From JAEKNW01 sp963678375 (GTDB taxonomy: Bacteria > Cloacimonadota > Cloacimonadia > Cloacimonadales > JAFGVF01), in assembly GCA_963678375.2 (NCBI GenBank), contig OY782831.1, forward strand, positions 186,001 through 250,000: a DNA stretch of 64,000 bases, read 5' to 3'. The position numbers and the translations under genes were made by a program. How positions within the stretch are numbered: position 1 is the first letter of the stretch; each line of letters starts with the position of its first letter. The notes under the pieces were generated by a model. It saw only the letters and a program-made list of their open reading frames with translations, was not told the DNA's origin and did not search any database. Below, piece after piece: positions 36,129 to 45,043 of this stretch.

Positions 36129-38471
36129 CTATTGGGTAATTCTTCTTACTAAGTTTTCGCTAGACAAAGACCGAAGGCTTATGACAGTAGTGATTGAAAC
36201 AGTTATGATTAAAGTTAAAGGGACTATGACAAATATGAAAGTAGGTTCAAGATCAAAATTGAAGTTAGCAATACCAATCATGCTAGAAAAGAGTGTTATC
36301 AATCTTTCACCAAAAGTATATGTTAAAAGAACACCTAAGATAACTCCAAATCCTAATAGAAAGATTGTTCTAAAGATATACTGAAGCTGGATTGACTCCT
36401 TACTAAAACCTTGACTAATCATAATTGCTATTGATGAAACATCCTTATTTACAACCATTTTAAGGAAAAGAAGGGTAATAAATAGTGTAATGAATAATCC
36501 TGCTAGACCAGTAATCATAGCAACTTGTTTTACCTGATCTATAGTATTTCCAAAAGTCTGTTCTAAATAACCAGGGATATCTGTGACTCTCGCAGACGGT
36601 AACACTAGCTTATACTCATTAAGTTTTTTATCGATATCTATTCCATTTTTTAGATCTACAAGAATAGTATACCAGAGGACATTATCAGGATTGTAGTCTA
36701 AATGGGCTTTCGCACTTTTACCACCATTAGTTATATCTTGATAAATACCTGTTATTGTAAGTATTTTTTCTTGTTCTCCTACCATAACTTTGAGAGTATC
36801 GTTTAAATCTTTTTGGAGCTCATTAGCATTTAAAGCAGAAATGGAAATCTCCTCTATATTGCTAGGTGCATGACCTTTTAGATAACTTAGTGGGAAGTTT
36901 TGGCTATCACCACTTTCTATTGTAATAGTTTCTTTACTTCCATCTGCAAGTATTAAATCGTACTTGCTTGTTATATAATTAGAATATATTTTAACATCTT
37001 TATCTAAAGATAATGACTTATTTATTAATTCATAGTCTTCATTTATATCAAGAGAATTCCGCAAATCTATTCTAATATCACTTTTACCAATTCCCATATA
37101 AGTTATAAAGTTTGGGGAATTAATGGTATTATAAATATTAAAAGGCAGGATAATAATGAATACTGCAAAAATGAATATAACTAATAGTAACCAGTAGAGT
37201 TTGAATTTCTGAACAATCTCTCTTAAGCCCAGAAAGAACTCTACATTCCAAAACTTATTGATCCTTAAGGAAAGCAGAGGATTTGTTGTACTTTTTCCCT
37301 CGCTCCTACTTAAATTAATAGCAGCTACTGAAGTTATTTTACCTATTTTTCGGATAATCAATCTTAATGAAATTGCTATTAGGATTATTATTAGATTTAC
37401 AGCGATAAATGGTAGTATCAAATTCTGCCAACTTGTAGGTGCTTTACCAGTATATAGAAGTAGATTTTTTAGCAATAAATCATTCGTTGTGAAGGAAACA
37501 GCATAGCCTACAAGAAGAGCAAGATAACTCATTAATAGATACTTATAATTATATATATTCTTGATTTTATTTTGGGGTATACCTATAGCTTTCATGACAC
37601 CTATTTCTCTTAAATCTTCTTCAATAGAAGATAATATTACAAATCTAAGACAGAGAACTGCTATCAGCATTATTATGAGACTTATAATTATCACAAGCCC
37701 AGCAACTAAGCCATCAGAAAGTGAATTTAAAAGCTTGAAAAGATTAATACTAAGTGTAGGACCAACCTTAGGCATGTCTGACATTTGATAGTCTCTCTCA
37801 AAATCACTTAAATCATCTAAGTTTTTCAATCTGTATTCAATTAAATATTCTGTTTGGGGAAATGTCTCCATTATCTTTGCTTTATCATAACCACTCACAA
37901 GAAATCTCTTTGAATGAATAATGGCTGGGTTCATTTGTGAATCTCTTATAAAAGAAACTATTTTGAACTTGAATACTGATTGACCAGATTTCAAGACTAG
38001 CTGGTTGCCAACTTTTAATTTGTACTTTTCTCTGAAATAAATTGGTACTGCAACCTCACCAGTATTAACCTTAATTACTTGATTATCCAAATCTAAAAGG
38101 TAATCAAAATTAGAATTTTGTTCTACAAAACTGATATCCATAACACTATTATCTAAAACTTCCTGTTCTTGTCCCCAAAAAAGTTTGCTTCCTGGAACAG
38201 ATATCATTTCTACTAACTGATATCTTTCTACCTTAGAATTATTTTTACTCCATGCTTCTAATTCTTTTTGAGAAAAAATACCACTATGCATTTGAACAAA
38301 GTGCGGTGTTTTTGCCTTTACAAAAAAAGCATCTAATGAGGATGACAGATGAATTATTAATGATGTACCATTAGCCATTAATAGTGCAGATAAAGCTATA
38401 AAAAAGAAAATCACTAAGAAAATGCTAGGTTTACCTAGAAATTCCTTTTTTAACATTCTAAATATTAACAT
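36129..38471 (-). CDS. FtsX-like ABC transporter permease
   Basis: 780 residues. An N-terminal membrane anchor (about 16-40) precedes a large extracytoplasmic domain. Three-helix FtsX blocks sit at about 255-380 (with the coupling motif EEDLREIGVMKAIGIPQ) and about 640-770 (with SSIAIMISQGFSKES). A central pair of segments and a second extracytoplasmic domain lie between them. This double-FtsX layout is that of YtrF/bacitracin-type and Lol-like exporters rather than MacB (one FtsX block). It overlaps the MFS gene by 14 bp and works with the ATPase downstream. The substrate is unknown. Confidence 0.85.
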   Translation of the reverse strand: MLIFRMLKKEFLGKPSIFLVIFFFIALSALLMANGTSLIIHLSSSLDAFFVKAKTPHFVQMHSGIFSQKELEAWSKNNSKVERYQLVEMISVPGSKLFWGQEQEVLDNSVMDISFVEQNSNFDYLLDLDNQVIKVNTGEVAVPIYFREKYKLKVGNQLVLKSGQSVFKFKIVSFIRDSQMNPAIIHSKRFLVSGYDKAKIMETFPQTEYLIEYRLKNLDDLSDFERDYQMSDMPKVGPTLSINLFKLLNSLSDGLVAGLVIIISLIIMLIAVLCLRFVILSSIEEDLREIGVMKAIGIPQNKIKNIYNYKYLLMSYLALLVGYAVSFTTNDLLLKNLLLYTGKAPTSWQNLILPFIAVNLIIILIAISLRLIIRKIGKITSVAAINLSRSEGKSTTNPLLSLRINKFWNVEFFLGLREIVQKFKLYWLLLVIFIFAVFIIILPFNIYNTINSPNFITYMGIGKSDIRIDLRNSLDINEDYELINKSLSLDKDVKIYSNYITSKYDLILADGSKETITIESGDSQNFPLSYLKGHAPSNIEEISISALNANELQKDLNDTLKVMVGEQEKILTITGIYQDITNGGKSAKAHLDYNPDNVLWYTILVDLKNGIDIDKKLNEYKLVLPSARVTDIPGYLEQTFGNTIDQVKQVAMITGLAGLFITLFITLLFLKMVVNKDVSSIAIMISQGFSKESIQLQYIFRTIFLLGFGVILGVLLTYTFGERLITLFSSMIGIANFNFDLEPTFIFVIVPLTLIITVSITTVISLRSLSSENLVRRITQ

Positions 38472-39729
38472 TCTTTCCTTCCTTGTGAATTAGGGATCTA
38501 CTTAATAGTGTTAAAGCAATCCAAGTAAACCCTGATATAATTAACATGATGGCAATACCTCTTGCCTGTGTAAATTCAGTTATTCTTCCTATTAAAGTTA
38601 TTAGTGTTGTCTTGTGATTCATTAAAGGTATAAATACTTTCTCTGCAAACCACCCAGACCCTAAATATGCCAATAAGTAACCAATTTGTGACACAAATCC
38701 TACCATGCCCCAAACTCTTCCCTGACCTTCATTGACAATATTCTTCCTTATTATCACTTCTGCCCCTGTATTAATCAAGGGAAGTAGCCCAAAAAAGAGA
38801 AAGAATATTGTAGTAATGACGAGCAGATGTGTAAAAATGCCTAGAAGTGACATCAATATACCAGCAAACAACAAAGAAGACAGCAATATATTTTCAACCT
38901 TGATTTTGCAAGAAATAAATCCGATCACAAGACTAGTTAATAACATACCTGAAGCACTTATTGAATATATTAACCCCACCTTCTCAGCTGAAGTTATACT
39001 TAAGAGCAAAGGACTTAGTAAACTTTGAATTATTCCTACAAAAAAAGTAACAAATGAAATGATGAATACTATTGTCACAATAAGCTTATTTGCAATAAGT
39101 AATTTCCAACCATCATGCAAGTCTTGCCAGACATTGCTTTCAATTTTCCTGCCTATGGCACTCATACTTCTACCAATTAGCAATACTCCAGTTACTGCTA
39201 TAAAAAAAGAAGATATATCTAAATACAAAATCAACTTCATTCCACCTGTACTAAGCAAGAAACCAGCTAACAAGGGTGAAATTAAATGTTGAGCAGAATA
39301 AGCTAACTGTACCAGGCCACTCACTTTCGCATAATCTTTTCTAGCAACTAAATCGGTTACTATCGCTTTATAAGCAGGATTTTGAAGAGCCATAAAAAGT
39401 GAACCTAGAGCAAGCCCTAAATAAATTCTCCACATAATTATCTCTTGGTTTGATATTGTGAACAAGATAATTAGTACTCCTATTGCAGAACCTAGATCTC
39501 CAATCATTATCAAGGATTTACGACTATATCTATCAGCTAAGACTCCCCCAAGAGGTCGTAAAAGGATTGCAGGTAAAAACTGACATAGCAAAATGGAAGA
39601 AAAGTTAATCAAACTTCCACTTTCTTGGTAAACATAGATACCTATTGCGAAAGCTGTCATTCCATTACCTATGTTAGAAATTAATTGGCCAAGCCAAATT
39701 AGTATGAACTTATTCAAAGAGTGCTTCAT
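38458..39729 (-). CDS. MFS efflux transporter, MefA/EntS-like
   Basis: 423 residues, 12 predicted membrane segments. The N-terminal helix has QLISNIGNGMTAFAIGIYVYQ, and the MFS motif A is GGVLADRYSRKSLIM. The family includes macrolide and siderophore exporters. The substrate is not visible. It shares an operon with an ABC exporter under a TetR regulator, which points to export of toxic or amphipathic compounds. Confidence 0.87.
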   Translation of the reverse strand: MKHSLNKFILIWLGQLISNIGNGMTAFAIGIYVYQESGSLINFSSILLCQFLPAILLRPLGGVLADRYSRKSLIMIGDLGSAIGVLIILFTISNQEIIMWRIYLGLALGSLFMALQNPAYKAIVTDLVARKDYAKVSGLVQLAYSAQHLISPLLAGFLLSTGGMKLILYLDISSFFIAVTGVLLIGRSMSAIGRKIESNVWQDLHDGWKLLIANKLIVTIVFIISFVTFFVGIIQSLLSPLLLSITSAEKVGLIYSISASGMLLTSLVIGFISCKIKVENILLSSLLFAGILMSLLGIFTHLLVITTIFFLFFGLLPLINTGAEVIIRKNIVNEGQGRVWGMVGFVSQIGYLLAYLGSGWFAEKVFIPLMNHKTTLITLIGRITEFTQARGIAIMLIISGFTWIALTLLSRSLIHKEGKNVNI

Positions 39730-39743
39730 TATTAACTTATCCT

Positions 39744-40658
39744 CTAGAATTGATATAGAGCTTGAATAGAAAAAGTAAATCCATAAGCAAAGTTTATTTT
39801 ATCATCTTCACCATACATTTCTCTGTTTTTGAAAGTATAACCACTACTTATTTTCAGGAGGGATAAATCTAGTTCAGTATATAGAGAATTATAATGATAA
39901 TCAAAAACCTTATCCTTATCTGCTAGATCAAAAGCTAGATTATTATTAGATAATCCTAACGCTAGACCTGCAAAATCCCCCATCGCATCTTTCTCAGAGA
40001 AAAAACGATAGTGCAATGATAAATCAAAGATTAAATCTCTATTATCTCTGAACTTATCAATTCTTAAATCTCCCTTCAATCTAACCTTCTCCTTTGGAGC
40101 AAGAAGAAACTCCAAGTTAGGTCCAGTTATAAAATCAAATTTAGAGACCAACCAAGGAGATTGAGTCTTCATTCTAATTAATGGTAAAGGTATAATAGGA
40201 AGAGGTTTTCCATTTGACATCTCAATACCAAAATCACTAATTCCTAGGCCAGTACCAAGAACAAATTTAAAACTTTCTTTGCTAATAATTTCATAACCCC
40301 ACACCGAGGCAAATTGAAAAGTATGAAGACCACCAGTAATAGGTTGATCTGATTCACTCTTCAAAAGATTTATAAACTTATGTTTCCCTTTCCATAGCTC
40401 AGCTAAAAAGTCTATAGTATGATATTGATCAGGATAATTATTTGATAAAACATCCTTAAAAAAAGGAGTCGAATAAATACCAATCACTTGGAAATCCCGA
40501 GCTACTGCTAAAATGCCAAACGAAGGAGAGAATATTTTCTGAGAACCATAATTATGTTGTTCATATTGAATCAAAGGGATATAATTAACTTTCTTACTAA
40601 ATGCTGTTAATGAAAGAGTCATAGCAATCATTAAGGTAATTATTATATATTTCTTCAT
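39744..40658 (-). CDS. Predicted outer membrane beta-barrel protein of the efflux operon
   Basis: 304 residues. Signal peptide about 1-20 (ends AFS). Amphipathic beta strands throughout, with a C-terminal aromatic LYQF typical of barrel insertion. Not a TolC: no long alpha-helical barrel. It lies between tetR (adjacent, no gap) and the MFS gene (14 bp), so it is probably expressed with them. The family is unknown. Confidence 0.7.
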   Translation of the reverse strand: MKKYIIITLMIAMTLSLTAFSKKVNYIPLIQYEQHNYGSQKIFSPSFGILAVARDFQVIGIYSTPFFKDVLSNNYPDQYHTIDFLAELWKGKHKFINLLKSESDQPITGGLHTFQFASVWGYEIISKESFKFVLGTGLGISDFGIEMSNGKPLPIIPLPLIRMKTQSPWLVSKFDFITGPNLEFLLAPKEKVRLKGDLRIDKFRDNRDLIFDLSLHYRFFSEKDAMGDFAGLALGLSNNNLAFDLADKDKVFDYHYNSLYTELDLSLLKISSGYTFKNREMYGEDDKINFAYGFTFSIQALYQF

Positions 40659-41363
40659 TTATTTATCCTCTTTCTTTAATATTTCTTGGAAGAATTGTAG
40701 AGCATTATCATAATCTATCATTATCTTCATCTTCTCTTCACTTGTTCCTAAAATTATTGCTAGCATTAGTACAAAGTTCTTCATTATAGCCCTTGAATAA
40801 AGCACTGCCTCTTCTTTATCTTTCTCTGTAAAAATATAATTTAACTCTTCTGTGACACCCTTATCTAACTGAAAAGTTAAGAGAGCAATAACTTCTGCAG
40901 GACCGACAAAATGACACTCACCTTTTGCTCTTCCCTCTTCAAGAATAGGAGCAATTACTTCAAGATAAACTTTTTTATCATACTTTTTTAATCTTTCTTT
41001 TAAAATTACATTACTATCATTCCTTCTTATCCTAAGATACTCAGCTAAAAAAGATGACTTATTTTTGCCTATTCTTCTCATAATTTTAATAACCATATTC
41101 ACTCTGCTAACGAAATCAGCATTAGAATTATCTAATACGGAACCTACTGCTTTCATAATTTCTTCATGATGTTCCATTAATAACTTTTCTAATACTTGAT
41201 CTTTTGTTTTGAAGTGGTGATAAAAAGCTCCTTTAGTCATACCACACTTCTCTGCTATTTCTTGCACAGATGTCTTTTCAAAACCTTGTTGAACGAATAA
41301 TCTCTCTGCAACTTTCATAATATCAGCTATTGTTTTAGCTGTTTGTTTTTCTCTTCTTTTCAT
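40659..41363 (-). CDS. TetR/AcrR-family repressor
   Basis: 234 residues. N-terminal HTH (about 8-55) with QGFEKTSVQEIAEKCGMTKG and AFYHHFKTKDQVLE, the classic TetR signature. The helical ligand domain is not recognisable as to ligand. I chose the ATG at 41363 (AGAGGAT upstream) over a TTG 10 codons earlier. It sits just behind two matching operators and heads the efflux series, so autoregulation and control of the transporters is the likely job. Confidence 0.9.
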   Translation of the reverse strand: MKRREKQTAKTIADIMKVAERLFVQQGFEKTSVQEIAEKCGMTKGAFYHHFKTKDQVLEKLLMEHHEEIMKAVGSVLDNSNADFVSRVNMVIKIMRRIGKNKSSFLAEYLRIRRNDSNVILKERLKKYDKKVYLEVIAPILEEGRAKGECHFVGPAEVIALLTFQLDKGVTEELNYIFTEKDKEEAVLYSRAIMKNFVLMLAIILGTSEEKMKIMIDYDNALQFFQEILKKEDK

Positions 41364-41396
41364 TTTATCCTCTTTTAAAATATTTATTTTCAAGAT

Positions 41397-41442
41397 ATTA
41401 TAAACATACTTAAAGTATTTTACATACCCTTAGTATGTTTAT
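41397..41442 (-). promoter_or_regulatory. Tandem TetR operators over the efflux-operon promoter
   Basis: Two half-site pairs with the same layout: ACATAC-N5-GTATTT (41404-41420) and ACATAC-N5-GTATGT (41422-41438), centres 18 bp apart. The outer arms also form an 11-bp inverted repeat, ATAAACATACT (41400-41410) / AGTATGTTTAT (41432-41442). A perfect minus-strand TATAAT (41397-41402) lies at the edge, so bound repressor would cover the promoter's -35 and spacer. This two-dimer spacing is known for TetR-type repressors. Confidence 0.75.
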
Positions 41443-41487
41443 AAGGCAAATATTTTTTATTGAAAATACGTGTCAAGTTTATTTTTC

Positions 41488-41516
41488 TTGACAGCTTGAT
41501 TACTTCCTTATATAAA
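41488..41516 (+). promoter_or_regulatory. Sigma70-type promoter of the 41553 gene
   Basis: TTGACA (41488-41493), 17-bp spacer, TATAAA (41511-41516), matching the consensus 6/6 and 5/6. Start of transcription near 41523, about 30 bases before the ATG. Confidence 0.8.
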
Positions 41517-41552
41517 TGATTTAGTACGTAATTAAAATAAAAAGAAGGTTTT

Positions 41553-43508
41553 ATGAAAAAATTAACTATTACTTATATTGTTTTCTATTCTCTTATAAGC
41601 ATATTTTCACTTCCTTTTACCTCACTTCACGGACAATTTAGAGAAAATCCTCCCTCTCCTACTAGTCTGCGCTACCCAGGACTTAATGCAAATCAAGTTA
41701 CAGAGTCTCCAGTTTTTGCCTGGCAAGAAGCTAGTGGTAGTCTAACTGGTTATAGATTCTTTTTAGGAAGCGATGGGCAAGGGCAGACAAGTCCTAGTAA
41801 TTTAGTAAATGGAGTGGATTTAGGCAATGTTTTAAGTTTCTATCCAGATATGAATTTAGAGTTAAATCAGACTTATTATTGGCAGGTAATCCCATATCAT
41901 GTTGATAATGGTGATGCCCTTAACTGCCCTATTTGGAGTTTTCAGACCAAACCTAGTGCTTCTGATAGCATACCATATAGAAACTTTATTAATGATATTA
42001 ATGGATTTACTGGTAATATTCTCATGTCTAATGGTCAAGGTATCCAGAATTCTTCTGGCATCGTCACAAGTGCTTTATCAGGTAGTTTCCAGACAAGCAA
42101 TGCTATTGGAGCAAACTCATCTAGTAACCAAGTGGCATTTTATTATAGATTAAGTGACTTTCAATTAGGTGATAGTGCTAGTCAAGATCCAAGCTTCTTG
42201 ACAAGCTATATTTCATATGATAATATTAATTTTCAAGAAATAAATCTATTGTCCTGCTACGATGATAACTTAAATGATCAATATAATAAAGTAACAATTG
42301 ACTTAGCTAACTATCCTGGAACTTTCTATGTAAAATTTACTTATAATTTATACCATTTCTATTATTCTTTTTTTGGTACTAGTAATAATCCTAAACTATA
42401 TCTTGATAACTTCTTTATTAGAGAGAATATTAGCCAACCTCACTTAAATGTTTCACCAGAAACCTGGGATATTGAAAATGGATTAATCAATTTAACTTAC
42501 AACCAAGATGTTGTTATTACCAATTACTCTACTTTTGAACTATCAATAGAAAACTTAGCAATTGCTGTAAATCCAATTTCACCGAATAACTTTTTCTTAA
42601 ATAGTTCCCAATCTGATATTACTTTACCTGAGGGATATTCATATTCATTTTCTATAGACTTTTATGCTAACGAATATGGTTATACGAATTCTGCCGTAAC
42701 CTATGAATTTTCAGAAGATGGAGGAGTTTCTCCTGGTGAACCAACTCAAATTCTGATGACTTTATCTGCTGATTGTCCAAATCCTCACATTAGTAGTTTC
42801 CCCTATCAACAAGATTTTAGCCAATGGCCTCCCTTTGGATGGAATTATGGTACTTGGGAACAATATATTGATGTAGATGAAACTACTTGGGCTGTTTGTC
42901 AAGAGACTCCAGCATCTACAATGACTATGGGATTTGCTAGTCCAAGCTTCTATTCAACTTTGCCATTGAACTTACAATTTAAATTGCTAGTTCCAAATAA
43001 TGTTAATTTTAATATGAATTTTAGTGTAGATATTGCAGAATATAATCCTAGTCCCAATTCCATAGATTGGAATACTTTTTATACTTTTAACTGCCAGGAT
43101 AACATCACTTATGTATATGAACAAGGTGTACTTATCAATAAGTATGTAATTAAAAATATGCATATACCTGAAGAATATATAGGTTTACCTTTTATAATCA
43201 GATTCTCTACTTCTTTCTTTAGTGAAAATGCACCAAGAATAACTGAATTTAGACTTTACACTTCTCCTCAAGATGTTTATGTTAACCTTGCGAATCCACA
43301 GCTAAGTATAAGCAGGGAAAACTCTCACAATGTCCTACGTTGGGAACATATTCCTTTCGCAGAATTCTATGAAATTCGAGCATCAAGTGATCTATCTAAT
43401 AATGCTTGGGAACCTATTATCATTACCCCTTATCAAGGTTATATTTATGATCTTCCTGAAAAGTACAAGTTTTTCCGAGTAAAGGCATGTAGTAATTCTC
43501 TACCATAG
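41553..43508 (+). CDS. Predicted secreted protein without sorting tail
   Basis: 651 residues; RBS AGAAGG; signal peptide about 1-26 (ends LHG). The N-terminal fibronectin/Ig-like domain has SPVFAWQEASGSLTGYRFFL and NQTYYWQVIPY. A jelly-roll region about 130-295 has YLDNFFI. A choice-of-anchor D-like domain about 300-400 follows, a further beta domain about 415-570, and a closing Ig-like segment with LRWEHIPFAEFYEIRAS. Unlike the 11080 and 47936 proteins, it lacks the NPFNPET sorting domain, so it may be periplasmic or use another route. Monocistronic with its own promoter and terminator. Confidence 0.75.
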   Translation: MKKLTITYIVFYSLISIFSLPFTSLHGQFRENPPSPTSLRYPGLNANQVTESPVFAWQEASGSLTGYRFFLGSDGQGQTSPSNLVNGVDLGNVLSFYPDMNLELNQTYYWQVIPYHVDNGDALNCPIWSFQTKPSASDSIPYRNFINDINGFTGNILMSNGQGIQNSSGIVTSALSGSFQTSNAIGANSSSNQVAFYYRLSDFQLGDSASQDPSFLTSYISYDNINFQEINLLSCYDDNLNDQYNKVTIDLANYPGTFYVKFTYNLYHFYYSFFGTSNNPKLYLDNFFIRENISQPHLNVSPETWDIENGLINLTYNQDVVITNYSTFELSIENLAIAVNPISPNNFFLNSSQSDITLPEGYSYSFSIDFYANEYGYTNSAVTYEFSEDGGVSPGEPTQILMTLSADCPNPHISSFPYQQDFSQWPPFGWNYGTWEQYIDVDETTWAVCQETPASTMTMGFASPSFYSTLPLNLQFKLLVPNNVNFNMNFSVDIAEYNPSPNSIDWNTFYTFNCQDNITYVYEQGVLINKYVIKNMHIPEEYIGLPFIIRFSTSFFSENAPRITEFRLYTSPQDVYVNLANPQLSISRENSHNVLRWEHIPFAEFYEIRASSDLSNNAWEPIIITPYQGYIYDLPEKYKFFRVKACSNSLP

Positions 43509-43714
43509 ACTTAAACCCAGATAGTGGAGTAGAGCTTTAGTAATACTTCGCTAAAGCTACGCATCACAGGTGAAGAGTACAGATTTTTCTTGCGAAATAG
43601 CATACAGAATTTTGACGCATATAATTTATATATTCGGAGAAATTATGGATCTACTTTTGCAGAAGAATATAGTGCTATTCACAAAGTTCTACAGCATTAT
43701 TGGGTTAAATAGAT

Positions 43715-43745
43715 TAAGCCCATGGAAATCATGGGCTTAGTTTTT
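43715..43745 (+). terminator. Intrinsic terminator between converging genes
   Basis: TAAGCCCATG (43715-43724), 5-base loop, CATGGGCTTA (43730-43739), then G and TTTTT. The 10-bp stem is strong. It lies 9 bases from the tldE-like stop on the other strand and may serve both directions. Confidence 0.88.
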
Positions 43746-43753
43746 ATGATAAC

Positions 43754-45043
43754 TTATTTACCTGCTATATTAACTCCAGATATTTTCATCCAAGGAACAA
43801 TACAGGAACCGAATACACTTTCTCTTTCTTGAGATATTGAGACAATATTATTGAACATTTCTACTATATTAGCCGTAATCATCGCTTCATTTATAGGGTA
43901 TTTAATTTGACCATTTTCAACATAATAGGAATTTTTAATTACTCCTGAGAAGTCTTTATTCTTATTTGGATTACCTGAAGATATTCCATGAATTATTACG
44001 CCTTTCTTAATAGATTTAATCATATCTTGTAAATTATCAGAACCTGGATTAACTTCAAAGCTTTGTGATGCGATATTATTCATTGAGAAATCGCTACGAT
44101 TAGCTACATATTCTGATACAATAAAGTTTTTGAGTATTCCATTTTCAATTATAAAATCATCTCTATTTAGATAACCTTCAGGGGTGAAGATTTCTTTATT
44201 AACGAGGTCTGGATGGTTAGCAAAGGTTTTGATACTTAATTTATTATCAAATATCTTTTGGTTCATCTTGTTTAAGAAAAGAGAATTTTTATCTATTAAA
44301 GAAAGTCCTTGAACTTCAGCAAAAATATGATTTAATAACTGACAGAAGACTTGAGGTGTTAGAATTATTTGACCTTGGAATTTATCAGTAAAACTATGTG
44401 GATTCATCTGTTTTATTGTGTCTTGATAATCTTGTTGGAATTTACTTATTCCAAGTATTGATTGTGGTAAATCAGTACATGGTTTATAAGTGTAATTCAT
44501 TGAAGAGTGTTTCCCTTTCTCTGCTGCAGCAAATAGTGAAAGGACATGGTAATAGCCATTAGTATAGTTTATTTCGGAATTTGAGTTATTCATATAACAG
44601 ACTTCTTCTTTATGGAAAACAACAGAAGTTGTATCAGTTATCTGAGGGAATTTCTTTTCTTTTTCTTTATCAAACTCTGCCAAAAGTTTATACATAGAAT
44701 CAGTATCAGGTCTATCTAATCCGAACTTCTGGTTATATATCATACCTTTTGCCATACCATAAGCTTTATCTGGATTTGATTCTGAAGCTGATTTAAAAGT
44801 TTTGTTAGCGTTATTATCAATATCTTCTTCAGATGAAAATGTGAAAGTATGCACTCCCCTTCTATCATCTTTAATAACCTTCATCTCTACTTCAATTGCG
44901 TCTACATCTCTAAAAAGGTCAATACCATTAAATTCTTTTTGTAGTTCGGAAGAAAAGTCTCTCTTTACTTGCACTGAAGCCTTATCAGCACCAAGAGCTA
45001 CTAATTTATCTAAGCTAAGTTTAGCAATATCTCTAATCTTCAT
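43754..45043 (-). CDS. TldE/PmbA-type metalloprotease partner subunit
   Basis: 429 residues, PmbA/TldE family, the non-catalytic half of the TldD/TldE heterodimer that trims peptides. Recognisable C-terminal blocks: FIVSEYVANRSDFSMN, FEVNPGS and GIVIHGISSGNPN-like text. It lacks a HExxxH site, as expected for this subunit. Its ATG overlaps the tldD stop by one base. Confidence 0.88.
   Translation of the reverse strand: MKIRDIAKLSLDKLVALGADKASVQVKRDFSSELQKEFNGIDLFRDVDAIEVEMKVIKDDRRGVHTFTFSSEEDIDNNANKTFKSASESNPDKAYGMAKGMIYNQKFGLDRPDTDSMYKLLAEFDKEKEKKFPQITDTTSVVFHKEEVCYMNNSNSEINYTNGYYHVLSLFAAAEKGKHSSMNYTYKPCTDLPQSILGISKFQQDYQDTIKQMNPHSFTDKFQGQIILTPQVFCQLLNHIFAEVQGLSLIDKNSLFLNKMNQKIFDNKLSIKTFANHPDLVNKEIFTPEGYLNRDDFIIENGILKNFIVSEYVANRSDFSMNNIASQSFEVNPGSDNLQDMIKSIKKGVIIHGISSGNPNKNKDFSGVIKNSYYVENGQIKYPINEAMITANIVEMFNNIVSISQERESVFGSCIVPWMKISGVNIAGK

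Noticed and set aside
43540..43620. ATACTTCGC and GCGAAATAGCATAC pieces considered as a further copy of the 128-bp unit
   Set aside because: Only short words match; the order and the hairpin arms of the unit are missing.
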